The position numbers were made by a program, and so were the translations under genes. Shown here piece after piece: positions 1 to 12,066 of a DNA stretch of 64,000 nucleotides (within the stretch, counting starts at the first letter, position 1; each line of letters starts with the position of its first letter). The notes beneath the pieces were generated by a model. The model worked only from the letters and a program-made list of their open reading frames with translations, did no database searches and was not told where the DNA came from. The DNA comes from Shinella fusca (GTDB taxonomy: Bacteria; Pseudomonadota; Alphaproteobacteria; Rhizobiales; Rhizobiaceae): the NCBI RefSeq assembly GCF_014203155.1, contig NZ_JACHIK010000005.1:153780-217779 (forward strand). The letters run 5' to 3'.

Positions 1-659
1 AAACGCATGTCGTTCGTTTCGAGCGTATAGGGGATGATGAGGAAGGGCTCGCCGTCGAGGCCGGGAACCCAGTACGGCAGGTCGTCGGCATAGGAATCGG
101 AGGAATAGACGAAGCCGCCCTCCTCCATGACGAGCCGCAGCGTGTTGTCCGAGGGCTTGCCCTGGTACATGCCGAGCGGGTGCGAGCCGGTCAGTTCCTT
201 GTGCAGGCGCACCGCCTCGCGGATGTGCTCGCGCTCCTTTTCCTCCGAATAGTCCTTGTATTCCAGCCAGCGGTAGCCGTGGCTGGCGATTTCCCAGCCG
301 GCTTCCTTCATCGCGGCGACGGCCTCGGGGTTGCGCGCCATGGCGAGCGTCACGCCGTAGACCGTCGTGGTGACGTTGCGACTGGTGAACAGCCGGTGCA
401 GGCGCCAGAAGCCGGCGCGCGAGCCGTATTCGTAGATCGATTCCATGTTGAGGTTGCGCTGGCCGTGCCAGGGCTGCGCGCCGACGATTTCCGACAGCAG
501 GCATTCGGAGGCCGCGTCCCCGTCGAGGATGCAGCTCTCGCCGCCCTCCTCGTAGTTCACCACGAACTGCACGGCGATGTTGGCATCGCCCGGCCAGCGG
601 ACTTTCGGGGGGGTGCGGCCGTAACCGATCAGGTCGCGCGGATAGGTCTTCTCGCTCAT
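1..659 (-). CDS. puuE: Allantoinase, polysaccharide-deacetylase type (3' end outside window)
   Basis: Only the N-terminal ~219 residues are present; the gene runs off the left edge. The reverse-strand start ATG is at 657-659. The protein opens with MSEKTYPRDLIGYGRTPP and contains FVVNYEEGGESC, GSRAGFWRL, ASHGYRWLEY and DSYADDLPYWV, which are hallmarks of PuuE-type allantoinases (NodB-fold, metal-independent hydrolysis of allantoin to allantoate in purine catabolism). The family is known to be cytoplasmic; no signal peptide is seen. Polysaccharide deacetylase is the broader family name and the main alternative, but the YEEGGE motif points to the allantoinase subgroup. Neighbouring purine genes would lie beyond the window. 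Confidence 0.85.
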   Translation of the reverse strand, partial: MSEKTYPRDLIGYGRTPPKVRWPGDANIAVQFVVNYEEGGESCILDGDAASECLLSEIVGAQPWHGQRNLNMESIYEYGSRAGFWRLHRLFTSRNVTTTVYGVTLAMARNPEAVAAMKEAGWEIASHGYRWLEYKDYSEEKEREHIREAVRLHKELTGSHPLGMYQGKPSDNTLRLVMEEGGFVYSSDSYADDLPYWVPGLDGEPFLIIPYTLETNDMR

Positions 660-787
660 TCGATCACCTCGAAAAGGGGGCGCAACCCGCGGCTTTTCCG
701 GCCGGAAAGCCGTTGCGGAACGCCATGCAGGGGAACCAATAGCCCCTCCCGCCGTTTCCTGTCCATTACAACCGAGGAGAAACACCT

Positions 788-1162
788 ATGGTCATGCAGG
801 ACGCAAACATTCGCGAAACCCAGGATCTCATCGCCAGCGACAAGGTCGAAGGCACCAGCGTCTACGGCGCGGATGGCAAGCATATCGGCTCGGTCGAACG
901 GCTGATTCTCGACAAGCGCAGCGGCCGCGTCTCCTATGCCGTCCTCTCCTTCGGCGGCTTCCTCGGCCTCGGCCAAGACCACTATCCGCTGCCCTGGGCC
1001 AAGCTCAACTACGACGAAGGCCTCGGCGGCTATCGCGTCGACGTCACGAAGGAGCAGGTGGAAAACGCCCCGCATTACGAGAGCGATGCGGAATACGAGT
1101 GGAACCGCCGCAACGGCAAGGTCATCAGCGACTATTACGGCGTTCCGCCCTACTGGATGTGA
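788..1162 (+). CDS. PRC-barrel domain protein
   Basis: 124 residues. A good ribosome site (GAGGAGA at 774-780) lies 7 bases before the ATG. Residues ~10-80 (DLIASDKVEGTSVYG, GSVERLILDKRSGRVSYAV) match the PRC-barrel fold, a small beta-barrel found in RimM, photosynthetic reaction-centre H subunits and many short stress proteins. The tail is rich in Tyr, Trp and Asn (EYEWNRRNGKVISDYYG). No signal peptide or membrane segment is present. Rhizobia carry many such stand-alone proteins and their function is unclear. It is transcribed alone, facing the convergent oxidoreductase gene 7 bases downstream. Confidence 0.8.
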   Translation: MVMQDANIRETQDLIASDKVEGTSVYGADGKHIGSVERLILDKRSGRVSYAVLSFGGFLGLGQDHYPLPWAKLNYDEGLGGYRVDVTKEQVENAPHYESDAEYEWNRRNGKVISDYYGVPPYWM

Positions 1163-1169
1163 CCCGGTA

Positions 1170-2348
1170 TCAGAGCCGGCCCGCTTCCTCGAAATGGGCC
1201 GCGACGGTGAAGGAGGGCGGTACGCCGGGCGTGCCGCCCTCGATTTCGTCCAGCACCGCGCGGGCGAGCGCATGGGCAAGGCCGAAGCTCACCTTGAACC
1301 CGCCCGTCATCAGGCTGACGGCCGGGTGATCGGGGTGGCGGCCCACCATCGGCTCGCGGCCGATGGCCTTGGGACGCAGGCCCGCCCAGCGCTCGACGAC
1401 CGGCGCATCCGCCAGCACCGGCGCCATCTGCCGCGCCTTCTCAAGCAGGGTTTCGAGGAGATCGTCCGTGCCCACCGGATCGGCGAAGCTGTTCTCGCTC
1501 GTGCTGCCAACAGCGACGATGCCGTCCTCGTGCGGAACGATGTAGAGCCCGTCGGCGAAGATCACCGGCAGCGCCGGGTCGATCGCCGCCCGCAGCAGCG
1601 CCGCCTGCCCCTTCACCGCAGAACCGACCGGCTTTGCAAGCGGCGGGTTCAGCGGTGCAAGCAGCCCGAAGGTCTCGACGCCCGCCGCCAGCACGCAATG
1701 GCCGAAGGCTAACGTGCCGCCGTCGTCGAGACGCGCGAGACCGGCCGCCGGATCGAGGCCGGCAAGGCCGTTGCCCTCCTCGACTGTCGCATTCGGCAGG
1801 CGGTCGAGCGCGGCGCGGAGCGCGGCAAGCAATGCGCGCGGAGAAATCCGCGCGGAAAGATGGTCGTGGACGAGGCCACAGCCCATCGCGGCGGCATCGG
1901 GCCAGCCGGGGACGGGCGCGGCATCCAGCACCTCGAAGGCGAAGGCGCGATCCGGCGTCGCCCAGACGTCCAGAGCATCGCGGGCGTGGCCGAGCGCGAT
2001 GTCGCGGTTATGCGGCTTCGGCAGCGGAATGAGGCGGCCGGAGCGGCGATAGCCGGCCGAAAGGCCCGTCCCGGCCTCCAGCGCGGCAACCTCCGCCTCC
2101 AGCGAGACGAGGGACTCGAACTGGAAGGCCTTCTTGGCGTTCCAGCGGTCGGGAAGATGCGGCATCAGCGCGCCCAGCATGCCGCCGCTCGCGCCCGCGC
2201 CGATGGCCCTGCGCTCGACGAGCCGGACGGAAAGCCCCTTGCGGGCGGCGAAGAGCGCAGTCCACAGGCCCATGACGCCGCCGCCGGCGACGATGAGGTC
2301 CACGGCCGGTTGACCGGCCGGCTTACCGCGATTATCGGCTACTGCCAT
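1170..2348 (-). CDS. FAD-dependent oxidoreductase resembling the MnmC oxidase domain
   Basis: 392 residues of the DAO family. A Rossmann FAD site is at the N-terminus (VAGGGVMGLWTALFAARKGL), followed by GAGASGGMLGALMPHLP, comparable to the GASG..GALYPLL signature of the MnmC C-terminal oxidase. The C-terminus has MTGGFKVSFGLAHALA, typical of the closing FAD-binding strand. It is divergent from mnmD, so the two parts of the bifunctional E. coli MnmC may be separate genes here. In that case it would remove the carboxymethyl group from cmnm5s2U34 of tRNA before MnmD methylates it; this is inferred from context. The ATG shown overlaps the mnmD start. A GTG at 2301-2303, just before the FAD motif, is a possible later start. 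The alternative is a glycine/D-amino-acid oxidase. Confidence 0.75.
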   Translation of the reverse strand: MAVADNRGKPAGQPAVDLIVAGGGVMGLWTALFAARKGLSVRLVERRAIGAGASGGMLGALMPHLPDRWNAKKAFQFESLVSLEAEVAALEAGTGLSAGYRRSGRLIPLPKPHNRDIALGHARDALDVWATPDRAFAFEVLDAAPVPGWPDAAAMGCGLVHDHLSARISPRALLAALRAALDRLPNATVEEGNGLAGLDPAAGLARLDDGGTLAFGHCVLAAGVETFGLLAPLNPPLAKPVGSAVKGQAALLRAAIDPALPVIFADGLYIVPHEDGIVAVGSTSENSFADPVGTDDLLETLLEKARQMAPVLADAPVVERWAGLRPKAIGREPMVGRHPDHPAVSLMTGGFKVSFGLAHALARAVLDEIEGGTPGVPPSFTVAAHFEEAGRL

Positions 2349-3069
2349 GGCTGACCACGATCCCGAAAACGAACGCCGGACCGAAACGGTCCTCGACTGG
2401 CACGAGGGCGATATGCCCTATTCCCGCGCCTTTGACGATCACTTTTATTGTCGCAGCGACGGCCGGCTGGAATGCGGCCACGTCTTCCTTGCGGGCAACG
2501 GCCTGCCGCAGCGCTGGCAGCATCCCGGGCCTTTCCGCATCGGCGAGCTCGGCTTCGGCACCGGCCTCAATTTCTGCGAGACCTGGCGGCAATGGCGCGA
2601 AAGCGCACCGGCGGGCGCCAGCCTCTCCTTCACCTCCTTCGAGCGTTTTCCGATGGCGCGGGGCGATATCGCCCGGGCGCTTTCCCACTGGCCGGAGATC
2701 GAGCGCGAGCGCGCCCTCCTCACCGAAGAATGGCCGGATGCGCCGGAGGGCCGCGTGGAGATCGATCTTGAACCGGGCGTCCGCCTCACCGTCGTCATCG
2801 GCGCGGCGCTGGAAAGCCTCGGCCGGGAAAAGACGCCCTTCGACGCCTGGTATCTCGACGGCTTCGCGCCGTCGCGCAATCCGGACATGTGGTCGGCGGA
2901 GCTGATGGCGGAAGTCTTCCGCCTCACCGTTCCCGGCGGGCGGTTCGGCACCTATGCCGCGGCCGGCTTCGTGCGGCGCAACCTTGCGGGCGCGGGCTTT
3001 GCCGTGGAGCGGCGCCCCGGCTTTGCCGGAAAGCGCGAAATGCTGTGCGGGGAAAAGCCGGCCGCCTGA
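2347..3069 (+). CDS. mnmD: tRNA (mnm5s2U34) methyltransferase, stand-alone MnmD
   Basis: 240 residues with the SAM-binding motif ELGFGTGLNF (residues ~58-67), the family signature WYLDGFAPSRNPDMW (~170-184) and the C-terminal GFVRRNL...GFAGKREML. These match the N-terminal methyltransferase half of MnmC, which methylates 5-aminomethyl-2-thiouridine at the wobble position of Lys, Glu and Gln tRNAs using SAM. The length fits stand-alone MnmD. The gene is divergent from, and shares its CATG start tetranucleotide with, the MnmC-oxidase-like gene. It ends 4 bases before the convergent histidine kinase stop. Confidence 0.9.
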   Translation: MADHDPENERRTETVLDWHEGDMPYSRAFDDHFYCRSDGRLECGHVFLAGNGLPQRWQHPGPFRIGELGFGTGLNFCETWRQWRESAPAGASLSFTSFERFPMARGDIARALSHWPEIERERALLTEEWPDAPEGRVEIDLEPGVRLTVVIGAALESLGREKTPFDAWYLDGFAPSRNPDMWSAELMAEVFRLTVPGGRFGTYAAAGFVRRNLAGAGFAVERRPGFAGKREMLCGEKPAA

Positions 3070-3073
3070 ACGC

Positions 3074-6724
<3,651 letters not shown>

Positions 6725-6938
6725 GCCTGGCGCTCCCGAAGCGGCAAGGAAGAAGGGTTTCGTACCACTCGGGGAGTATCACCAATCCTTGAACGGATGG
6801 TTAACCGATCGTTGCCAAAGGTCGGGGCAGCCGGCCCCGCCTTATCCACGAGGGCACTTCGCTGTCGCAAATGGCGGGGGCATCGCGGCCCGGGATATGC
6901 GACAAGGCGGAGAGGCAAACCGACCGGGGCTGCGCTGC

Positions 6939-8540
6939 ATGGGTGACGTGATCAAGCTCGAAAATCACCTCGAACAACCGGAGACGGCGGCAGGCGATCC
7001 GCCCGTCGAGCGGCGCCGGCGAAGCGGCGGACGCAGCGCCGAACGGACCCGCCGACCCCCCGCCGCCACGAAATACCTCAACCTCGTCAACACGACCGCG
7101 AAATCCGCCGTCCTCTCCGAGGATGCGCTGGAGGCCGTGCACGAGGCCTCGCTGACGATCCTCGAAGAGATCGGCATGGACATCATCCTGCCGGAGGCGC
7201 GCGAGCGCATGAAGGCGGCCGGCGCCGAGGTGACGCCGGGCACGGACCGCGTGCGCTTCGACCGCGGCCTCGTCATGGAGATGATGGCCTCTGTCCCCTC
7301 TTCCTTCACCATGCATGCCCGCAACCCGCTGCGGAACGTCGAGATCGGCGGCAACAACCTCGTCTTCGCGCAGGTTGCCTCCGCGCCCTTCGTGGCGGAC
7401 CGCGAGGGCGGCCGGCGCGCCGGCAACCAGGAGGACTTCCGCAAGCTCGTCAAGCTCGCCCAGTCCTACGACATCATCCACACGACGGGCGGCTATCCCG
7501 TCGAGCCGGTCGACATCCACGCCTCCGTCCGCCATCTCGACTGCCTGTCGGACATGGTGAAGCTGACGGACAAGGTCTTCCACGTCTATTCGCTCGGCCG
7601 GCAGCGCAACCTCGACGGCATCGAGATCGCCCGCATCGGCCGCGGCATCTCCATGGAGGAGATGGAGCGCGAACCCTCGCTCTTCACCATCATCAACACC
7701 TCCTCGCCGCTGCGCCTCGACGGGCCGATGCTGCAGGGCATCATCGAGATGTCGTCGCGCAACCAGGTGGTCGTCGTCACGCCCTTCACGCTGGCCGGCG
7801 CCATGGCGCCGGTGACGATCGCCGGCGCGCTCGTGCAGCAGAACGCCGAGGCGCTCGCCGGCATCGCCTTCACGCAGATGGTCAGGAAAGGCGCGCCGGT
7901 CATGTATGGCGGCTTCACCTCGAACGTCGACATGAAGACGGGCGCGCCCGCCTTCGGCACGCCGGAATACATGAAGGCGGTGATCGCCGGCGGCCAGCTC
8001 GCCCGCAAGTACAACATCCCCTACCGCACCTCGAACACCAACGCCTCCAACACGCTGGACGCACAGGCCGCCTACGAATCGGCCTTCTCGCTCTGGGCGC
8101 TGACGCAGGGCGGCGGCAACTTCATCATGCACTCGGCCGGCTGGAGCGAGGGCGGGCTGACGGCCTCCTTCGAGAAATTCATCCTCGACGTCGACATGCT
8201 GCAGATGGTGGCGGAATACCTGACGCCGCTCGACGTCAGCGCGGATGCGCTCGGCCTCGATGCCGTGCGCGACGTCGGCCCGGGCGGGCATTTCTTCGGC
8301 ACGCCGCACACGCTCGCCCGCTACGAGACGGCCTTCTATTCGCCGATCCTCTCCGACTGGCGCAATTTCGAGACATGGACAGAGGCTGGCCGGCCCACCA
8401 CCTACGACCACGCCAACCGCATCTTCAGGGAAAAGCTCGACGCCTACGAGAGGCCGCCGCTCGACCCGGCGATCGAGGACGAACTGGACGCGTTCGTCGC
8501 CCGGCGCAAGGAAGAGGGCGGCGTCCCGACCGACTTCTAG
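6939..8540 (+). CDS. MttB/trimethylamine methyltransferase family protein (non-pyrrolysine)
   Basis: 533 residues from the ATG at 6939 (MGDVIKLENHLEQ); an upstream in-frame ATG at 6789 would add an unsupported low-complexity stretch. After a charged N-terminal tail the protein matches the MttB TIM-barrel family: HEASLTILEEIGMDI, VRHLDCLSDMVKLTDKV, MYGGFTSNVDMKTGAPAFG, GPGGHFFGTPHTLARYE. There is no in-frame UAG, so no pyrrolysine. Family members without this residue demethylate quaternary amines such as glycine betaine or proline betaine, passing the methyl group to a corrinoid protein. No corrinoid protein gene is adjacent, so the substrate and partner cannot be told from this window. Arg-rich residues 23-45 (RRRRSGGRSAERTRR) are odd for the family. 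Confidence 0.85.
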   Translation: MGDVIKLENHLEQPETAAGDPPVERRRRSGGRSAERTRRPPAATKYLNLVNTTAKSAVLSEDALEAVHEASLTILEEIGMDIILPEARERMKAAGAEVTPGTDRVRFDRGLVMEMMASVPSSFTMHARNPLRNVEIGGNNLVFAQVASAPFVADREGGRRAGNQEDFRKLVKLAQSYDIIHTTGGYPVEPVDIHASVRHLDCLSDMVKLTDKVFHVYSLGRQRNLDGIEIARIGRGISMEEMEREPSLFTIINTSSPLRLDGPMLQGIIEMSSRNQVVVVTPFTLAGAMAPVTIAGALVQQNAEALAGIAFTQMVRKGAPVMYGGFTSNVDMKTGAPAFGTPEYMKAVIAGGQLARKYNIPYRTSNTNASNTLDAQAAYESAFSLWALTQGGGNFIMHSAGWSEGGLTASFEKFILDVDMLQMVAEYLTPLDVSADALGLDAVRDVGPGGHFFGTPHTLARYETAFYSPILSDWRNFETWTEAGRPTTYDHANRIFREKLDAYERPPLDPAIEDELDAFVARRKEEGGVPTDF

Positions 8541-8582
8541 AGCGTCTTGTCTGCGCCCGGACGGTTCCGGACGCAGGATGCC

Positions 8583-9035
8583 CTAGGCGTCGAACATGAT
8601 CGAGCGGACGGAGGAAATCAGCTTGTCCGTCGGCAGGTTGGAGAAGTTCTTGTCGATCTCGGCCGTCGTCAGCGTCCGGGTCTTTTCGGAGAGCTTGTTG
8701 CGCAGGTCGCCGAGCGTCTGCGGCGCGGCGCAGACGACGAGCCGGTCGAAGGCGCCCTCGGCGGCGTAGTCATCGAGGCGGCTGGCGACTTCCGCGGTGA
8801 ACTTCTGCTGCTCCTCCCGCACGGGATCGCTCGAATATTCCATGGCGGACCGGCCGGGACCGACGGAGGAATGACTGCGGCCGGGCTTGTCGGCCATGAT
8901 GTCCTGCACCTTCTTCGGCTCCCAGCGAAAAACCTCCTGCTCCGGGCTCTGCTGGCCATCCTTCATCAGGTTCACCCCCTTGAGCAGGCGGGCCTGGTTG
9001 CCGTCGGCGGCGAGAATCCAAGTCGTAGCGGTCAT
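8583..9035 (-). CDS. Host attachment protein family
   Basis: 150 residues. The start TATTWILAADGNQARLL, the middle RSAMEYSSDPVREEQQKFTAEVASRLDDY, and the end RLVVCAAPQTLGDLRNKL ... EIDKNFSNLP match the Host_attach family (described as required for attachment to host cells). The fold resembles eRF1/actin-like ribosome-release domains, so the historic name may not describe the biochemical role. A GGAG ribosome site lies about 7 bases before the ATG. No signal peptide is present. It stands alone, convergent with the MttB-like gene. Confidence 0.85.
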   Translation of the reverse strand: MTATTWILAADGNQARLLKGVNLMKDGQQSPEQEVFRWEPKKVQDIMADKPGRSHSSVGPGRSAMEYSSDPVREEQQKFTAEVASRLDDYAAEGAFDRLVVCAAPQTLGDLRNKLSEKTRTLTTAEIDKNFSNLPTDKLISSVRSIMFDA

Positions 9036-9455
9036 TTTTCACTCCCGTAGCGAAGGTTCGTGGATAGCAGCGGAGCTGCCGTGACAGCATCCGACAGGAT
9101 TGTGGCAGGATGCGTATCGGCCCAACGCGGCGGCCCAATTCATGTTCCCCGCCAGGCCCGCCGTTTCGCACCTGCGAAAGTAGCGCTTGACTTTTGGCCG
9201 CAAAACAACGACATGAGCGGCAAGCGTCGCCCTTCGGCCGCCGCGTGAGCGAGCCCAGCGATTTCCCTGAACCGGGATGCTAAGAAGGACAAGCGCAAGA
9301 GAACGATCCGCCTCCCATTTGCGGATGACTGCGCAGACGATAGCCAACCCAACCCACAAGTTCCCAATTCACGCGGGGTTCTTGACGCCAGACGAAACCG
9401 GAAGCGCATGGTGCGTTCCGGGCAATCGCGTTTGGCGCCCCGAAAGGTATTTGAC
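9036..9455. other. Non-coding gap before rhlE
   Basis: About 420 bases between divergent genes. No conserved protein or recognisable RNA gene is seen. A TTGACT at 9187-9192 could be a -35 box for rhlE, but no convincing -10 follows. The region presumably holds promoters of the host-attachment gene and rhlE plus the rhlE leader. Confidence 0.4.
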
Positions 9456-10859
9456 TTGACCACTTTCCACGACCTCGGCCTCTCGAAGACCATCGTCGCC
9501 ACCCTTTCCGCGCTCGGCTTCGAAAAAGCGACCCCGATCCAGGAAAAAGCCATTCCCCTCGTCCTCGAAGGCTCGGACCTGATCGGCCTTGCCCAGACCG
9601 GCACCGGCAAGACGGCCGCCTTCGGCCTGCCGATGATCGAGAAGCTTCTGGAAGAGGCCCGCCGCCCCGACCCGCGCAACATCCGCGCCCTCATCCTCGC
9701 CCCCACCCGCGAACTCGTGAACCAGATCGCCGACAACCTGCGCGACTTCGTGAAAAAGACGCCGCTGCGCGTCGTCACCGTCGTCGGCGGCGCCTCCATC
9801 AACAAGCAGTCGGAAATGCTCAACCGCGGCACCGACATCCTCGTCGCCACCCCCGGACGTCTGCTCGACCTCGTCGCCCGCAAGGCCGTGACGCTGACGC
9901 AGGCCCGCTACCTCGTGCTCGACGAGGCCGACCAGATGCTCGACCTCGGCTTCATTCACGACCTGCGCAAGATTTCCAAGATGGTGCCGAAGAACCGCCA
10001 GACGCTGCTCTTCTCGGCCACCATGCCCAAGCTGATCTCCGAGCTTGCCGGCGAGTATCTGGTCAACCCGAAGAAGGTGGAAGTCACCCCGCCCGGCAAG
10101 GCCGCCGACAAGGTGGAACAGTATGTCCACCACGTTCCCGGCAAGGACCAGAAGGCGCAGATCCTGCGCAAGACGCTTTCGGAAAACCCGGACGGCCTGT
10201 CGCTCGTCTTCTCGCGCACCAAGCACGGCGCCGAGAAGCTGATGAAGCACCTCGACCATATCGGCTTCAAGGCCGCCTCGATCCACGGCAACAAGAGCCA
10301 GGGCCAGCGTGAGCGCGCCCTCAAGGCCTTCCGGGACGGCGAGATCCGCGTGCTCGTGGCCACCGACGTCGCCGCCCGCGGCATCGACATTCCCGGCGTC
10401 ACCCACGTCTACAACTACGACCTGCCGGAAGTGCCGGACGCCTATGTCCACCGCATCGGCCGCACGGCCCGCAACGGCCGCGACGGCATCGCTATCGCCT
10501 TCTGCACGCCGGACGAGGCGCACCTCTTGCGCGACATCGAAAAGCTGATGGGCATCCAGATCACCGTCGCCAGCGGCGAGCCCCCGGCGGTCGTGACCGC
10601 CGGCCCCGGCGGCAAGTCGCGCAAGGGCCGTGGCGGCCAGCGCTCCGGCAACAGCCGCGCCGCACAGCGTCCGCAGCGCCAGCCCTTCGGCGACGGTGCA
10701 CAGGCCGAAGCCGGCGGCGCCAAGCGCCCGGGCGGCCGCCCGCCGCAGAAGCAGGGCGAGCGCCAGAACCGCAACCACGGCGGCGGCAACGGCCAGGGCC
10801 GCCCGCAGCACCGCGGCAAGCCGCGCCGCGCGGAAGGCCAGCGCCGCGAACAGGCGTGA
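9456..10859 (+). CDS. rhlE: DEAD-box ATP-dependent RNA helicase, RhlE type
   Basis: About 467 residues from a TTG at 9456 (LTTFHDLGLS), chosen because GAAAGG at 9442-9447 lies 8 bases upstream; the in-frame ATG at 9408 has no good ribosome site. All helicase motifs are present: Q motif (ATPIQEKAIP), Walker A (AQTGTGKT), PTRELVNQ, DEAD (LVLDEADQM), SAT, and the C-terminal ARGIDIPGV and HRIGRTAR. The last ~100 residues are a basic Gly/Arg/Gln-rich tail, as usual for RhlE proteins that remodel ribosomal or mRNA structures. A strong intrinsic terminator follows. Confidence 0.93.
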   Translation: MTTFHDLGLSKTIVATLSALGFEKATPIQEKAIPLVLEGSDLIGLAQTGTGKTAAFGLPMIEKLLEEARRPDPRNIRALILAPTRELVNQIADNLRDFVKKTPLRVVTVVGGASINKQSEMLNRGTDILVATPGRLLDLVARKAVTLTQARYLVLDEADQMLDLGFIHDLRKISKMVPKNRQTLLFSATMPKLISELAGEYLVNPKKVEVTPPGKAADKVEQYVHHVPGKDQKAQILRKTLSENPDGLSLVFSRTKHGAEKLMKHLDHIGFKAASIHGNKSQGQRERALKAFRDGEIRVLVATDVAARGIDIPGVTHVYNYDLPEVPDAYVHRIGRTARNGRDGIAIAFCTPDEAHLLRDIEKLMGIQITVASGEPPAVVTAGPGGKSRKGRGGQRSGNSRAAQRPQRQPFGDGAQAEAGGAKRPGGRPPQKQGERQNRNHGGGNGQGRPQHRGKPRRAEGQRREQA

Positions 10860-10881
10860 GCCGACGCATCATGGATAAAGA

Positions 10882-10905
10882 AACGGCGGGCTTCGGCCCG
10901 CCGTT
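10882..10905. terminator. Intrinsic terminator between rhlE and the EamA gene
   Basis: A perfect 10-bp stem (AACGGCGGGC / GCCCGCCGTT) with a TTCG tetraloop, followed on the + strand by TTCGTTT. It sits between two convergent genes and may act in both directions. Confidence 0.85.
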
Positions 10906-10935
10906 TTCGTTTGTGCCACACCCACCGAGCGCCAA

Positions 10936-11820
10936 CTACTCCGCCGGCGCGACGTCCTTGCGGTTGGTGAGGTACACCCCGGCCACCACGATCGCCGTGC
11001 CGAGGATCATCGGCACCGTCAGTTCCTCGCCGAAGATGGCGGCGGCCTGCAGGGCGGCGATGGGCGGGACGAGGTAGATGAGCGAGGCGGCGCGCGAGAC
11101 CTGCCCGCGGCGGATGAGGTAGAGCAGCAGCAGGATCGCCCCCATCGATATGCCGAGCACCGACCAGGCGAGCAGCGCAAGGAAGGCAAGGCCGAAATCG
11201 ACATGCAGGCTTTCCAGCCCCAGCGCGAAGGGGAAGGTGACGGCGAGCGCGCCGATATATTGCAGGGTGGCGATGGCGCGGATATCGCCCTTCTGCAGGT
11301 GCTGCTTCTGGTAGATCGTGCCGTAGGTCACGGCGGCCATGCCCAGCATGTTGACGACGATGGCGGAGGCCGGCATCTCCGCCGCCTCCGCGCCGAAGAA
11401 CTTCGGCAGCACGGCGAGCAGCACCCCGAGGAAGCCGAGCCCGAGCCCGAGTTTCTGCCGCAGGCTCAGCCGCTCGCCGATGACGAAGGGTGCGGCAAGC
11501 GCCGTCATCAGCGGCTGGAGCGCGGCGATGATGGAGGAGAGCGCCGCCGGCACGCCCTCGCCGATCGCCCACCAGACCGCGCCGAGATAGAGCCCGTGCA
11601 GGAAGGCGCCGGAGACGAGCGCATGGAGCACGGTGCGCCCGTCGCGCGGCCAGGAAACGCCGGAGGCGAGACACAATCCTCCAAAGAGCACCGCCGCCGT
11701 GAAATAGCGGATGGAAAGGAAGGTCAGCGGCTCGGAGACGATGGCGCCGAACTTGGCGACGACCCAGCCGGTCGACCAGAGCAGGACGAAGATGGCCGGG
11801 GCCAGGCGATCGAGGGTCAT
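10936..11820 (-). CDS. EamA/DMT-family transporter
   Basis: About 294 residues from the ATG at 11818-11820 (MTLDRLAPAIFVLLWSTGW); a TTG 7 codons upstream is a weaker alternative. It has ten hydrophobic helices in two repeats of the EamA fold, with WSTGWVVAKFG in helix 1 and GEELTVPMILGTAIVVAGVYL near the end. These proteins export small metabolites or amino acids across the inner membrane. The substrate cannot be read from the sequence. It is a single gene sharing a terminator with rhlE. Confidence 0.88.
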   Translation of the reverse strand: MTLDRLAPAIFVLLWSTGWVVAKFGAIVSEPLTFLSIRYFTAAVLFGGLCLASGVSWPRDGRTVLHALVSGAFLHGLYLGAVWWAIGEGVPAALSSIIAALQPLMTALAAPFVIGERLSLRQKLGLGLGFLGVLLAVLPKFFGAEAAEMPASAIVVNMLGMAAVTYGTIYQKQHLQKGDIRAIATLQYIGALAVTFPFALGLESLHVDFGLAFLALLAWSVLGISMGAILLLLYLIRRGQVSRAASLIYLVPPIAALQAAAIFGEELTVPMILGTAIVVAGVYLTNRKDVAPAE

Positions 11821-12066
11821 GGAGCTTCCGGAGGAGGACAATCGGTGCGGGAGCGATAGGCGGAGCGGCCGCAGGGGTCAAAGGAATTTCCTTGATGCTT
11901 AGGTTCAAGGAAAAGCGGTCCGATGCCTTTTCAGGCATATGCCCACGGACGCGGCAGCCCGCTGCAAAAGCCCGCGCCAACGCCTCCAAAGCGGTGTGAA
12001 ATTTATTGAACGCTCATGGAGCATGGTTCTTGCATTGCCCGAGGCGTTGTACTCAAATGACGAAAA

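Noticed and set aside
6801..8411. A 536-codon minus-strand ORF opposite the MttB-like gene
   Set aside because: Shadow ORF of low-complexity composition; the MttB-like frame carries the conserved motifs.
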